64,000 bases of DNA from Mesobacillus jeotgali (GCF_031759225.1 NZ_CP134494.1:3160501-3224500), one strand, 5' to 3'; counted from the first letter of the stretch, positions 8,949 to 18,758 are shown. The notes: generated by a model from the sequence alone, not told the origin. Numbers and translations are program-made.

Positions 8949-10134
8949 CATTTTGTTATCCTAAAGGCTTTTTATCCCTTAGTTCTAACGGTTCGTTTCC
9001 CGTTAGTTCAGCATATCTTTTCATTACAAACATTTTTCATAAATAATAGGAGCTCTTTTCTTCCTCGATCTTCTCCAAAAACAGCTTTAGAAATGACTCT
9101 TAAATCTTTAACTCCAAATGAACTTTCAATTTGGTCAATCATGCTACTAATTGTAGTACTAACCTTATTTAAAGGAGTACTTAAAACTAAACTTGAATTA
9201 GCAATTGACCAATCAACAATGAATTGCTTTATATCCTCATGAAGAACCTTTCTCTTGTTAACATACACTTTAGTTGCATTTTGAATCGCACTTCTTCCAG
9301 CACATACTTTATTACAAAACTTCTTAGGGGAACTTACAAGGGTTATAAACTCGGAGTTGCAAATCAAGCATTTTCTTTTTTCCCTCGGAGTTTTAATCTT
9401 GCCTTTTTGTGAAAGACCTGACCTTTTTAGTCCATCTAACATTCTTTGTTTTGCTTGGCTATTAGAATTCCATAATTGCTTTGTATGCTCCCCGATCTTT
9501 CTCTTAGTAGCTGGAGAATGTTTTATATTAAAGTGCCCATTCAATGACCCTGATAACGATTTGTTAATAGTAGTATCTTTTGACCTAATCCATTTCGTTA
9601 TAACAGAGTTTAAAGTGAAAGGTAAGTACTCATATAAGTTTAAAAGTTCTTCATAGGAAATCAATTCATTATCTATTCCATGTAGAGTTTTTATTCTTTC
9701 TAAAGCCATCTTAGCGCTTTTCTTAGCTTCTTTATTCCGAGATTTTATTTCAACAATCTTTAACAAAGAGCCGTTTTGATCGAAAATGAAAAAATCAGGT
9801 TTATAAATCTTATATCCAATATCAAAGGTTTTAGCTTCATAATTCCAATTCACCTTTTGATAGTCCAGATATATGGCATATGCATACTCATAGGAACTTC
9901 TTAAATAGAAACCTTTATAGTAGCCTGCATAGCCTCTATTCATAAAAACCTCTCCATTATTTTTAGTGTTGTAATGTTGCGGCCTCGTGGATGGATTATA
10001 TTCTGCTATCGCAGGTTCACCATCTATGCGTTGCCCCTGACCTTGCTTTTACACAGAGCCTTCGGTTCGGATTCCCATCTCAGGGTTCCCGCTTCATTCC
10101 GCAATTTTTAACGTGAGGCAAACTAAGCTGCTCT
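8949..10134 (-). mobile_element. Group I intron in nrdJ
   Basis: A 1186-base insertion between exon ends GGT and GAACAG. The 5' exon end CGTGTGGT pairs with an internal guide GCCTCACG at 10112-10119, giving P1 with the required U-G pair at the splice site and one U-U mismatch. GTTT just before the guide can pair with the 3' exon GAAC (P10). The core is also visible: P7 strands GATGG (10020-10024) and CCATC (9990-9994), and P8 as CTGC-GATA-GCAG (10003-10014). A conserved-type S element AGAATATAATCC overlaps P7. The intron ends in G. Two hairpins near the 3' end (CTAACGG/CCGTTAG and CTAAGG/CCTTTAG) fit P9 extensions. The whole insertion is visibly more A+T-rich than nrdJ. Confidence 0.9.
9008..9943 (-). 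CDS. Intron-encoded homing endonuclease, PD-(D/E)XK type with NUMOD3
   Basis: A 311-residue protein carried downstream of the intron core. The N-terminal third holds a nuclease pattern: Glu in SSYEYAYAIYLD, then KPDFFIFD, then VEIKSR, the PD-x-EXK arrangement. The middle has a NUMOD3-like DNA-binding motif (GHFNIKHSPATKRKIGEHTK). A zinc-finger-like set CLIC ... FCNKVC follows at about residues 200-225, and the C-terminus is helical. It would cut intronless nrdJ alleles and so spread the intron. GAGAGG precedes the ATG. Strong A+T-rich codon use differs from nrdJ. The family call comes from motifs only. Confidence 0.82.
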   Translation of the reverse strand: MNRGYAGYYKGFYLRSSYEYAYAIYLDYQKVNWNYEAKTFDIGYKIYKPDFFIFDQNGSLLKIVEIKSRNKEAKKSAKMALERIKTLHGIDNELISYEELLNLYEYLPFTLNSVITKWIRSKDTTINKSLSGSLNGHFNIKHSPATKRKIGEHTKQLWNSNSQAKQRMLDGLKRSGLSQKGKIKTPREKRKCLICNSEFITLVSSPKKFCNKVCAGRSAIQNATKVYVNKRKVLHEDIKQFIVDWSIANSSLVLSTPLNKVSTTISSMIDQIESSFGVKDLRVISKAVFGEDRGRKELLLFMKNVCNEKIC

Positions 10135-11574
10135 ACCACACGGGTTTGTCGCTACAACCTTCTGTCCATACGCTTGTGCGTTTGTCATGTCATTGGCATT
10201 GTCGATGAAGAAGATGCCTGGTTCAGCTGAGTATGTCGCACAGATATTGATCAGGTTCCATAGTTCTTTTGCTTTAATTTTTCTATAGGTGCGCACTTTA
10301 TATCCGAGCTTTTCCCACTCGCGGACGTCACCGATCTTATGCCATTCTTCGTTATAAACCTTCATTGTCTCTGCATCATAGCTTTCCACATCAGGGAAGC
10401 GAAGGTCATAATCAGCATCATTTTCAACTGCGTCCATGAAATCCTTTGTCAGGGTGACTGAAATATTCGCACCTGTAAGGAATTCTGAGTTGTGGACGGT
10501 ATATGTTCCGCCTGTTGCAAGCTTTTCTTCAGCCGCTTTGATAATATCTGCGCTGAATCCACCGTAACCCGGGATGCTCTTATAGTTAACGATTCCCTGG
10601 TACATTGCTTCTTCCTGCAATGTTAGAGGAGTGAATTTCAACTTTTCCTTCGCCATTTTTTTGATTGAGTCATCATTTGTGTTTTCAATCAGGAAGCGAA
10701 GGATCCTTGGGTTTTGCATTTTTGAAATGATGAATTCTACAATGTCAGGATGCCAGTCACTAAGCATGATCATCTGTGCACCACGTCTTGACCCGCCCTG
10801 CTCAACTAAATGAGTCAGCTTAGCAATGTCATCAAGCCATGAGACCGAACCGGATGATTTCCCGTTTACGCCCTTGGCAAGTGTGTTGCGCGGTCTTAGC
10901 GTCGAACCGTTCGTTCCTACTCCGCCGCCGCGGCTCATGATTTCCATGACCTGTTTCCGGTGTTCGGAAATCCCTTCGCGTGAATCTTTTACGAATGGCA
11001 TGACATAACAGTTGAAGTAAGTAACATCTGTTTCAGCGCCTGCTCCGTAAAGAACACGGCCTGCCGGGATGAAGTTCATGGATACTAGTTCCTGGTAGAA
11101 CTTCTCGAACCACTCCTGGCGCTTTTCCTCTGTTTTTTCAACAGCCGCAAGCCCTGTCGCATTTCGTTTCGCAATTTGCTCATAGAATACTTCCAGCGGC
11201 TTTTCAATAACGTCCAGTGAACGTTTGATAACCCCGGTCGAAGCTTCTTCAGGATCATCTAGCACCCCGCGGAATTCTTCGTCCACAAGCACTTTAGCAG
11301 TTTTATTCTCCCAATCAATATCTTGTATGAATCCAAGTCCACGGGCCGGGAATTTAGGATCCTCTTTGATCGTGAGAACGACGAAATCACCATTTGATAG
11401 AGTAATTTTTTCAGTGTCTTTAAAAGTATAGCGGTCCAGCATAACTAATCTGGAAACGCCTTTGTGGGTAAGTTTCATGTCAGAGGTAATCGGGTGAACC
11501 TGCGGGAACAGCTTAATATCCTTGTTCAGGCTTTCTACATCCAGGCTCATTTTTTGTCCAATAGTTACAGACAT
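10135..11574 (-). CDS. nrdJ: Class II ribonucleotide reductase NrdJ, 5' exon
   Basis: First exon, 480 codons, ending VVATNPCG just before the intron. Unspliced, the frame would run into the intron and stop after three codons (RAA). The N-terminal half carries the nucleotide- and cobalamin-enzyme core: the RVLYGAG segment, MSRGGGVGTNGSTLRPR, the GGSRRGAQM motif and GGTYTVHNSEFLTGANIS. Translation starts at the ATG 11574, with AAGGAG eight bases upstream. The gene has two NrdR boxes in its promoter. No other ribonucleotide reductase is in the window. Confidence 0.94.
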
Positions 11575-11684
11575 TTCTACAACTCCTTCTAAGGTTATAT
11601 CTTTTCTCTAATGTCTTACTAGAAGTATGTAATTCTAGCTGCATTGTTGAATTACCCTTACGTTATCATATCGAAACATCAAAA

Positions 11685-11732
11685 ATCAATATATAGTGTA
11701 TTTTTTATTTTCGACAACACTATATATGGTGT
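11685..11732 (-). promoter_or_regulatory. Pair of NrdR boxes upstream of nrdJ
   Basis: Two 16-base matches to the NrdR consensus: ACACTATATATGGTGT at 11717-11732, and its partner at 11685-11700, which reads TACACTATATATTGAT on the minus strand. Their centres are 32 bp apart, about three helical turns, the normal NrdR layout. NrdR represses ribonucleotide reductase genes when dATP is high. Confidence 0.88.
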
Positions 11733-11892
11733 TCAGGTCAAAAGATAATGATTTTGTCAAACATGAAAACTATTAAAAAATCGAGATATTAAGAGAGAAA
11801 GATAGAATATCTCCAGTTAATGATAAAAAACAACAAATTTCGAGGGTTGCACTTTTTATAAATCCTAAGGGCCTAGAAAATACTGGATAAAA

Positions 11893-11920
11893 ACAAAAAA
11901 AGCGGGATATCCGCTTTTAA
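11893..11920 (-). terminator. Terminator of lipM
   Basis: AAAGCGG and CCGCTTT form a stem around GATAT, with a run of T on the minus strand. Confidence 0.75.
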
Positions 11921-11926
11921 ATATTT

Positions 11927-12763
11927 TTATCTTTTAAAATTCCACTCATCGGATTCGTACTTATTTTTGGCCAGCGCATTTACATAATCCAATTCTTCGT
12001 CACTTAAAGTATATGGCTCTAAAATAATGCCCAAGCCATCCTCAAAACCTTCTTTGAATGCTTTTTTCGCTTCTTCAAGGCCGATTTTGCGGCTGCTGAT
12101 TTCATTGATTGCAACGGCTTTAGTCTTGAAGGCTCGCTGCATTCTTTCCTTCACCCTGTCATTCGGATACTTGAACAGGCTGAAAAGCTTATCCTCATCC
12201 AAATCAAGCAAAATGGATCCATGCTGAAGGATAACCCCTTTTTGCCGGGTCTGGGCGCTGCCTGCCACTTTACGCCCCTCTACAACAAGTTCATACCAGC
12301 TTGGAGCATCAAAACAAACTGCGGACCGCGGGTTTTTCAACGCTTCTTTATCAGCAGGTGTTTTTGGCACAGCGAAATAAGCTTCCAAACCTAACTTCTG
12401 GAACCCTTGTAAAATCCCTTCTGAAATCACCCTGTATGCTTCTGTAACTGTCTTTGGCATTTCTGGATGTTCTTCGGTTACGATTACGCTGTATGTAAGT
12501 TCATGTTCATGAAGCACGCCCCGTCCGCCAGTAGGTCGCCTTACAAAACCAAGACCGTGCTGCTTCACAGCTTCCATATCAATTTCTCTTTCAATCCTCT
12601 GGAAATAGCCAACTGAAAGTGTCGCCGGGTTCCATCCGTAAAAACGGACCACTGGAGGAATTTTTCCGGCACCATGCCATTCAAGCAAGGCCTCATCAAG
12701 CGCCATGTTAAAAGAAGGTGAACAGTCACCTGAATCAATGAATCCCCATACCTCTTTATCCAT
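11927..12763 (-). CDS. lipM: Octanoyltransferase LipM
   Basis: A 278-residue member of the biotin/lipoate transferase fold that moves octanoyl from acyl carrier protein to GcvH, the first step of lipoate assembly. Motifs: [18 protein letters not shown] (substrate pocket), [12 protein letters not shown] with the nucleophilic Cys, and GRKVAGSAQ with the conserved Lys. I start at MDKEVWGF (12763); with that start the Cys is residue 150, as in B. subtilis LipM. An ATG five codons upstream has no ribosome site. It lies near the glycine-cleavage operon, whose H protein carries the lipoyl arm. Divergent from yqhL. Confidence 0.94.
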   Translation of the reverse strand: MDKEVWGFIDSGDCSPSFNMALDEALLEWHGAGKIPPVVRFYGWNPATLSVGYFQRIEREIDMEAVKQHGLGFVRRPTGGRGVLHEHELTYSVIVTEEHPEMPKTVTEAYRVISEGILQGFQKLGLEAYFAVPKTPADKEALKNPRSAVCFDAPSWYELVVEGRKVAGSAQTRQKGVILQHGSILLDLDEDKLFSLFKYPNDRVKERMQRAFKTKAVAINEISSRKIGLEEAKKAFKEGFEDGLGIILEPYTLSDEELDYVNALAKNKYESDEWNFKR

Positions 12764-12937
12764 ACAAAGTAACCCCATTTAAAAATAGTTTATGCTAAGA
12801 TTTTTTTAGTCTAACAAAATAAATTTCAAAAGCAAAGCAAGATGATTTAAAGAAATTTACGAATTTCCTTTGCTCTCTGCCATGAAGGCTTATATAATTA
12901 TAATTGGCTCAGCTAAGCTTGAAAGGAGAAATATGTT

Positions 12938-13318
12938 TTGGATACACTTATCTTTTTAATCGTCCTGACAGTTGCGGTAATTCTATACTCTGTGTTTATG
13001 TATTTCCGCCAGAAAAAAATTCTCAATACCCTGACAGAGGAAGAATTCAAAGCCGGTTATCGTAAGGCGCAATTGATTGATGTCCGTGAACCGAATGAAT
13101 TTGCAGGTGGACACATCCTTGGTGCAAGAAATATCCCGCTTACCCAACTTAAAGCTCGCCTGAAGGAAATCAGGCCGGACAAGCCGGTCTACCTTTACTG
13201 CCAGAGCGGTTCCCGCAGCGGACGTGCTGCACAGCTGCTTTACAAAAAAGGCTATAAGGACCTGAATCATCTACAAGGCGGCTTCAAAAAATGGGGCGGC
13301 AAAGTCAAAGCTAAATAA
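12938..13318 (+). CDS. yqhL: Membrane-anchored rhodanese (YqhL)
   Basis: A 126-residue protein with one N-terminal membrane segment (residues about 3-24) and a cytosolic or surface rhodanese domain: DVREPNEFAGGHI, active loop CQSGSRSGRA and LQGGFKKW. The start is a TTG at 12938, nine bases after AAGGAGA; an ATG a few bases earlier opens only an eight-codon frame. The position between lipM and gcvPB matches B. subtilis yqhL. Function is unproven; in rhodaneses the loop Cys carries persulfide. Confidence 0.9.
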   Translation: MDTLIFLIVLTVAVILYSVFMYFRQKKILNTLTEEEFKAGYRKAQLIDVREPNEFAGGHILGARNIPLTQLKARLKEIRPDKPVYLYCQSGSRSGRAAQLLYKKGYKDLNHLQGGFKKWGGKVKAK

Positions 13319-13337
13319 GCAATCTTCCCATAAAAAT

Positions 13338-13374
13338 TACCCCTCAGCAGGAATGCTGGGGGGTTAGCTTTTTT
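13338..13374 (+). terminator. Terminator of yqhL
   Basis: ACCCCTCAGCA pairs with TGCTGGGGGGT (one wobble) around a GGAA tetraloop, then TTAGC and six T. Confidence 0.88.
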
Positions 13375-13459
13375 ACTTTAGGAGATAATCAAACTAAATT
13401 CTTGCCGGATCACGCAAATTCCTCCTGGATTCGAATAAAATATCGGATTCCCATTTTAA

Positions 13460-14292
13460 TTTTGTCTGAAGTCACACCAAGTTCAGACAAAAACTCAGCT
13501 TCCCCTTTTCATTTTGTCCGAAGTCACACCAGGTTCTGACATTATCCCGAATTCCCCTCTTCATTTTGTCCGAAGTCACAATAGGATCGGACAAAACCCA
13601 ATATTTCACCTCCTAATTCTGGACGAAGTCACACCAGGTTCAGACAAAACCCAGGCTTTTCCACCTAATTTTGTACGAAGTAACACTAGGTTCGGACAAT
13701 ATCTCGACTGCTCCTCTTCATTTTGTCCGAAGTCACACCAGGTTCGGACAAAATCCCGAATTCCCCTCTTCATTTTGTCCGAAGTCACACCAAGTTGGAA
13801 CAAAACCTCAGCTTCCCCTCTTCATTTTGTCTGAAGTCACACCAAGTTCGGACAATATCTCGGCTTCTCCTCTTCATTTTGTCCGAAGTCACAACAGGTT
13901 CGGACAAAACCCAGGCTTCTCCTCCTAATTTTGTCCGAAGTAACACTAGGTTCGGACAATATCTCGGATTCCCCTCTTCATTTTGTCCGAAGTCATACCA
14001 AGTTGGAACAAAACCTCAGCTTCCCCTCTTCATTTTGTCTGAAGTCACACCAGGTTCGGACAATATCTCGGCTTCTCCTCTTCATTTTGTCCGAAGTCAC
14101 AACAGGTTCGGACAAAACCCAGGCTTCTCCTCCTAATTTTGTCCGAAGTAACACTAGGTTCGGACAATATCCCAGCTTCTCCTCCTAATTCTGTACGAAG
14201 TCACACCAAGTTCAGACAAAACCCCAGCTTCTCCTCCTAATTTTGTCCGAAGTCACACCAGGTTCAGACCAACACACAGCTTCTCCTCTTCA
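13460..14292. repeat. Tandem array of 16 palindromic 52-bp units
   Basis: Sixteen head-to-tail units start at 13460, 13512, 13564, 13617, 13669 and then every 52 bases to 14241. All are 52 bp except the third (53 bp). Each typical unit opens with TTTTGTCCGAA, an 11-base spacer close to GTCACACCAGG, then TTCGGACAAAA, so it is an 11+11+11 palindrome, followed by a 19-base C/T-rich link such as CCCAGGCTTCTCCTCCTAA. Variation keeps the period. Units 7-10 and 11-14 are near-identical blocks of 208 bp. A decayed half unit seems to precede the array (about 13408-13459). It lies between the convergent terminators of yqhL and gcvPB. Open frames across it are by-products of the repeat. Confidence 0.95.
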
Positions 14293-14316
14293 GAGGCCAT
14301 ACCTTGTTTTCAAATA

Positions 14317-14353
14317 CAAAAAAAGTCCTGCCAATAACTAAACTGGCAGGACT
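14317..14353 (-). terminator. Terminator of the gcv operon
   Basis: AGTCCTGCCA and TGGCAGGACT make a ten-pair stem; the minus strand continues with seven T. Confidence 0.88.
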
Positions 14354-14362
14354 CTTATCATA

Positions 14363-15826
14363 CTATTCAGCTTTCTGGTAGCGTAAAACCGGTTTCCTTG
14401 CAGCTGTTGTTTCATCCAGACGGCCTATTACTGTAGAGTGTGGCGCTTCCTGGACGATTTCTGGATTCTCTTCTGCTTCTTTTGCGATCTGGATCATCGC
14501 GTCGATGAACGCATCGAGAGTTTCCTTGGATTCTGTTTCTGTTGGCTCGATCATGATCGCTTCTTCTACATTCAATGGGAAGTAGATGGTTGGCGGATGG
14601 TAGCCGAAATCTAGCAAGCGTTTTGCAATGTCCAATGTACGGACGCCAAGCTTCTTCTGGCGTTTGCCGCTGAGGACGAATTCGTGCTTGCAGTGTCTGT
14701 TGAATGGCAGATCATAGTACTCTGCAAGTCTTCTCATCATATAGTTCGCGTTCAGCACTGCATACTCAGTAACGGCTTTCAAGCCATCTGGACCCATTGT
14801 GCGGATATACGTGTATGCGCGGACATTGATGCCGAAGTTGCCGTAGAAAGGCTTAACCCTTCCGATTGACTGTGGACGGTCGTAATCGAACTTATAAACG
14901 CCATCCTGCTTCGTCACGATTGGCTTAGGCAAAAATGGAATCAAATCTGCTTTTACACCGACAGGGCCTGAACCTGGTCCGCCGCCGCCGTGAGGGCCTG
15001 TGAATGTCTTGTGCAGGTTCAAGTGAACCACATCAAAGCCCATGTCGCCAGGGCGTGCCTTGGACATAACAGCATTCAGGTTCGCTCCATCATAGTAAAG
15101 CTTTCCGCCTGCACCGTGGACAATCTCAGCCATCTCAAGAATGTTTTCTTCAAATAAGCCAAGTGTGTTCGGGTTAGTCAGCATCAATGCTGCTGTATCT
15201 TCGCCGACCACCTTCTTAAGGTCTTCTAAGTCAACCAGACCGTTTTCATCTGATTTTACAGTGATTGTTTCAAATCCAGCTACTGTTGCTGAAGCTGGGT
15301 TCGTTCCGTGAGCAGAGTCAGGAACGATTACTTTCGTACGGTTGTGATCGCCGTTTGCTTCATGATATGCACGGATCATCATCAAGCCCGTCCACTCACC
15401 ATGTGCACCGGCTGCAGGCTGGAGGGTCACTTCATCCATACCAGTGATTTCAATCAGGTGTTCCTGCAGGTCGTACATCAATTCAAGAGCTCCCTGTACA
15501 GAGCTTTCATCCTGCAATGGGTGTAAATGGGCAAAGCCGTTGAAGCGCGCCACATTTTCATTCATCTTAGGATTGTATTTCATTGTGCAAGAGCCAAGCG
15601 GATAGAACCCTGAGTCTACACCGTGGTTGCGCTTCGATAATGCCGTGTAATGGCGCATGATATCAAGCTCGGAAGCCTCAGGAAGTTCCGGCTCCTCTTC
15701 ACGGAGGAATCCTTTTGGTAAAAGCTCTGATAAATCAGCTTCTGGAACATCCATTTCCGGAAGGCTGTAGCCGACACGGCCTGGTGTACTTAATTCAAAA
15801 ATGAGTGGCTGATCTTCCTTATGCAT
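14363..15826 (-). CDS. gcvPB: Glycine dehydrogenase (decarboxylating), subunit 2
   Basis: A 487-residue C-terminal half of the P protein of the glycine cleavage system. With GcvPA it decarboxylates glycine and passes the aminomethyl group to lipoyl-GcvH. The PLP lysine lies in [18 protein letters not shown]. Further family segments include [13 protein letters not shown] and the [11 protein letters not shown] stretch. It is the last gene of gcvT-gcvPA-gcvPB. Its ATG overlaps the end of gcvPA by eight bases, with GGGGGAT as ribosome site, so the subunits are translationally coupled. A strong terminator follows. Confidence 0.97.
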   Translation of the reverse strand: MHKEDQPLIFELSTPGRVGYSLPEMDVPEADLSELLPKGFLREEEPELPEASELDIMRHYTALSKRNHGVDSGFYPLGSCTMKYNPKMNENVARFNGFAHLHPLQDESSVQGALELMYDLQEHLIEITGMDEVTLQPAAGAHGEWTGLMMIRAYHEANGDHNRTKVIVPDSAHGTNPASATVAGFETITVKSDENGLVDLEDLKKVVGEDTAALMLTNPNTLGLFEENILEMAEIVHGAGGKLYYDGANLNAVMSKARPGDMGFDVVHLNLHKTFTGPHGGGGPGSGPVGVKADLIPFLPKPIVTKQDGVYKFDYDRPQSIGRVKPFYGNFGINVRAYTYIRTMGPDGLKAVTEYAVLNANYMMRRLAEYYDLPFNRHCKHEFVLSGKRQKKLGVRTLDIAKRLLDFGYHPPTIYFPLNVEEAIMIEPTETESKETLDAFIDAMIQIAKEAEENPEIVQEAPHSTVIGRLDETTAARKPVLRYQKAE

Positions 15827-17165
15827 TGATATCCCCCATTTCCTTTACAAACGTATCGATTTCTTCTTTTGTTCTTAACTCTGTTACCGCAATAAGCATA
15901 TGGTGTTCAAGATTGGAATCATCCCGGCCTAGATCATAACCACCGATGATGCCCTTCTTAAGCAGCTGTTGGTTCACTTCTTTTACAGGCTTATTCAGTT
16001 TCACGACGAATTCGTTAAAGATTGGCCCTTCGAATGCGATTTCAAAGCCATTCTCTTTAAATGCCTTTTTCGCATAATTTGCTTTTTGGATATTGGCAAC
16101 AGCCATTTCACGAACGCCTTTTTTACCGAGGGCTGTCATTGCCACAGAGGCAGCAAGCGCATTCAAGGCCTGGTTGGAACAAATATTGGATGTCGCTTTA
16201 TCGCGGCGGATATGCTGTTCCCTCGCCTGAAGAGTCAATACGAATCCGCGGCGGCCCTGGTCATCCTTCGTCTGTCCGACAAGTCTGCCCGGTACCTTTC
16301 TCATTAGCTTTCCTGAAACAGCGAAGTATCCGCAGTGCGGTCCGCCAAATGCTGTCGGAATTCCGAATGGCTGTGCGTCTCCCGTAACGATATCTGCACC
16401 GAACTTACCAGGAGGCGTCAATGCACCTAATGCAAGCGGGTTGCTGGATACGACGAACAATGATTTATTTTCATGTGCGATTTCTTCGATTTCTTTCATC
16501 GACTCGATGCCGCCAAAGAAGTTTGGATACTGGACAATAACAGCAGCAACTTCTTCACTTGCCATATTCTTCAGTGCTTCAAGGTCAGTAACGCCATCAT
16601 TATGCGGTACTTCGACAACATCGATGTACTGGCCCTTTGCATAACTCCTGACTACATCCTTGTATTCAGGATGGACAGCACTTGAAATCAATACTTTCTT
16701 TCTTCTCGTATGTCCCGCACTAAGCATCGCAGCTTCAGCCAGTGCTGTGCCGCCGTCATACATAGAGGAGTTCGCTACTTCCATGCCAGTCAATTCACAG
16801 ATCATCGTCTGGAATTCAAAGATTGCCTGAAGCTCTCCCTGAGAGATTTCCGGCTGATATGGTGTATAGGCAGTGTAAAACTCTGAGCGTGAAAGGACAT
16901 GGTCAACGATCACCGGGATGTAATGGTCGTAGACACCTGCGCCGATAAATGAAGAATTCATTTTCAAATCGGCATTTTTTGCAGCCATCTGTGCAAGCTC
17001 TTTCATCAGTGCTGTTTCAGACTTGGCTGGTTTGATGTTGTATTCTCCGGCAAAACGGACTTTTTCAGGAATATCGCTGAACAATTCATCGATTGATGCG
17101 ACGCCAATGCTTTCCAACATTGCGTTTTTATCACTTTCAGTCAGCGGTAAATAGCGATGCTTCAT
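15819..17165 (-). CDS. gcvPA: Glycine dehydrogenase (decarboxylating), subunit 1
   Basis: A 448-residue N-terminal half of the two-subunit P protein typical of Bacillus. It shares the PLP-dependent aminotransferase fold but lacks the PLP lysine, which sits in GcvPB. Recognisable segments are [12 protein letters not shown] near residue 77, [21 protein letters not shown], and [10 protein letters not shown]. It is in the middle of the gcv operon, 23 bases after gcvT, with GAGGGGAAA before the ATG. Controlled by the glycine riboswitch upstream of gcvT. Confidence 0.97.
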   Translation of the reverse strand: MKHRYLPLTESDKNAMLESIGVASIDELFSDIPEKVRFAGEYNIKPAKSETALMKELAQMAAKNADLKMNSSFIGAGVYDHYIPVIVDHVLSRSEFYTAYTPYQPEISQGELQAIFEFQTMICELTGMEVANSSMYDGGTALAEAAMLSAGHTRRKKVLISSAVHPEYKDVVRSYAKGQYIDVVEVPHNDGVTDLEALKNMASEEVAAVIVQYPNFFGGIESMKEIEEIAHENKSLFVVSSNPLALGALTPPGKFGADIVTGDAQPFGIPTAFGGPHCGYFAVSGKLMRKVPGRLVGQTKDDQGRRGFVLTLQAREQHIRRDKATSNICSNQALNALAASVAMTALGKKGVREMAVANIQKANYAKKAFKENGFEIAFEGPIFNEFVVKLNKPVKEVNQQLLKKGIIGGYDLGRDDSNLEHHMLIAVTELRTKEEIDTFVKEMGDINA

Positions 17166-17187
17166 AACTTTTTCCCCTCTCCGGCTT

Positions 17188-18294
17188 TTACTTTTTATCT
17201 CTTTTATAAAAAGGTGTAGCAGAAACAGCAGCTTTTAAACGCTTGCCGCGGATTTCAACTTCCACTTCATTGCCTAACTCAGTTTCTTTTGTATCAATCA
17301 GTGCAAGCCCGATGTTCTTCTTGAGCGTCGGTGATTGCGTGCCTGTAGTGACTTCGCCAATCTGAGTGTCCCCTTTGTAAACTGGGTATCCATGGCGAGG
17401 AATCCCACGGTCGATCATTTCAATGCCGACAAGCTTTCTAGGAAGGCCATTTTCTTTTTGCTGCTTAAGCGCTTCTTTTCCGATAAAATCTGCTTCTTTA
17501 TTCAGCTTTACTGCGAAGCCAATTCCAGCTTCAAGCGGGCTGATTTCTGATGAAAGCTCCTGGCCGTATAATGCCAGATTGGCTTCAAAGCGTAATGTAT
17601 CCCTTGCACCAAGTCCGCATGGGATGACTCCCTCTTCTTTGCCTGCTTCAAGGATTTCCTTCCAGAGGCTTACAGCATCCCCGGCATCGCAATAGACCTC
17701 AAATCCATCTTCGCCTGTATATCCTGTTCGCGATACGAGCGCTTTCTTGCCATTCAGGTCCACTTCTTCACTGAACTTGAAGAAACCGATTGTGCTTAGG
17801 TCATGGTCCTTTGCAAGCTTTTGCAGGACTCCCTCAGCAAGCGGGCCCTGTAACGCAAGCTGCGCCATGCCTTCGGATAAATTCTCGATCTGCACATCCC
17901 CATCAAGGTGATCATTCATCCAATCGAAATCTTTTTCGATATTGGAGGCATTCACAACAAGGAGGTAATGCTCATCCTCGAGTTTATAAATCAATAAATC
18001 ATCCACAGTGCCGCCTGTCTCATAACACATCGCTGTGTATTGGGCACCGCCATTTTTAAGCTTTGAAACATCATTCGTCATCATCTTTTGTAAATAGTCC
18101 AGACTATCGGGGCCTTTCACCTCAATTTCTCCCATGTGAGAAACATCGAACAGACCAGCTTTTGTCCTAACTGCTTCATGCTCTTCCTTGATGCTCGAAA
18201 ACTGGACAGGAAGTTCCCAGCCTCCGAAATCAACCGTTTTTCCACCATTTTCCTTATACACTTCGAATAACGGTGTCCGTTTTAATTCAGTCAT
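17188..18294 (-). CDS. gcvT: Aminomethyltransferase (T protein)
   Basis: A 368-residue T protein that takes the aminomethyl arm from GcvH and releases ammonia and 5,10-methylene-tetrahydrofolate. Motifs: [14 protein letters not shown], the [16 protein letters not shown] stretch, [13 protein letters not shown] and [13 protein letters not shown] with the catalytic Asp region. The C-terminal barrel contains [17 protein letters not shown]. First gene of the operon, with GAAGGGGGAT before its ATG. The 5' leader of about 290 bases holds the glycine riboswitch. Confidence 0.98.
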   Translation of the reverse strand: MTELKRTPLFEVYKENGGKTVDFGGWELPVQFSSIKEEHEAVRTKAGLFDVSHMGEIEVKGPDSLDYLQKMMTNDVSKLKNGGAQYTAMCYETGGTVDDLLIYKLEDEHYLLVVNASNIEKDFDWMNDHLDGDVQIENLSEGMAQLALQGPLAEGVLQKLAKDHDLSTIGFFKFSEEVDLNGKKALVSRTGYTGEDGFEVYCDAGDAVSLWKEILEAGKEEGVIPCGLGARDTLRFEANLALYGQELSSEISPLEAGIGFAVKLNKEADFIGKEALKQQKENGLPRKLVGIEMIDRGIPRHGYPVYKGDTQIGEVTTGTQSPTLKKNIGLALIDTKETELGNEVEVEIRGKRLKAAVSATPFYKRDKK

Positions 18295-18374
18295 TATGTA
18301 TCCCCCTTCGTCCTATAGCTAAAAATCAGTTTGCGACAACGTTTTAGTGAGTCAAAATACTCTGTCAATGGACC

Positions 18375-18424
18375 ATAAAAAAGGACAGAGCACCCCCTCT
18401 GAATCTGAGAAGGTCTCTGTCCTT
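18375..18424 (-). terminator. Riboswitch-controlled terminator before gcvT
   Basis: AAGGACAGAG and CTCTGTCCTT form a long stem closed by an inner ACC/GGT-type stem; the minus strand then has six T. Its 5' arm is also the 3' edge of the second glycine aptamer, so glycine binding should prevent the terminator. Confidence 0.85.
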
Positions 18425-18580
18425 TCACCTGAAAGTTTACCTGTAAAGGCTTTCCCCTTTGGTGGCTCCCACTAAAAAAGCGCTCTCCAGAGATGCGTCA
18501 AACAAGAGTTCTTTTGCCTGAGAGATTCACAAAGTCTGCTTGCTCCTTCGGCGCTACTAAAGTAGTCTCTCCCCTTGTTG
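18410..18580 (-). promoter_or_regulatory. Tandem glycine riboswitch
   Basis: The leader RNA shows two glycine aptamers in series. Aptamer 1 has GGAGAGAC, GCGCCGAAGGAGCAAGC and the closing AATCTCTCAGGCAAAAGAAC. Aptamer 2 has GGAGAGCG, GCCACCAAAGGGG and AACTTTCAGGTGAAAGG. These are the classic cooperative gcv elements: glycine turns the operon on. The second aptamer overlaps the terminator arm. Confidence 0.95.
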
Positions 18581-18758
18581 TCATCCGCATTTATATTATT
18601 TTCACAATTGGGCATGCTAGACGTTATTACACATGTCTGCAAACTGACTATTTAAGACTATAAAATGACAAATTTCAAAACATTCAAAAGCTAACTTCAT
18701 CCTACCATTAGAAAGCTAATTTCGGCAATATATTTATACATTAAAAGAGGTGGATAAA

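Noticed and set aside
8577..9242. 221-residue plus-strand frame
   Set aside because: It is antisense to nrdJ and crosses the intron boundary; no ribosome site.
7830..11574. nrdJ as a frameshifted pseudogene or an intein-bearing gene
   Set aside because: An intein would keep the frame open and this does not. The P1, P10, P7 and P8 pairings and exact motif joining support a group I intron.
13514..14188. Open frames of 65-137 residues across the 52-bp array
   Set aside because: They repeat the same peptide pattern in several frames because the period makes long open stretches. No ribosome sites and no start context.
13460..14292. CRISPR array
   Set aside because: There are no unique spacers: the whole 52-bp unit repeats, variable bases are spread over it, and no cas genes are nearby.
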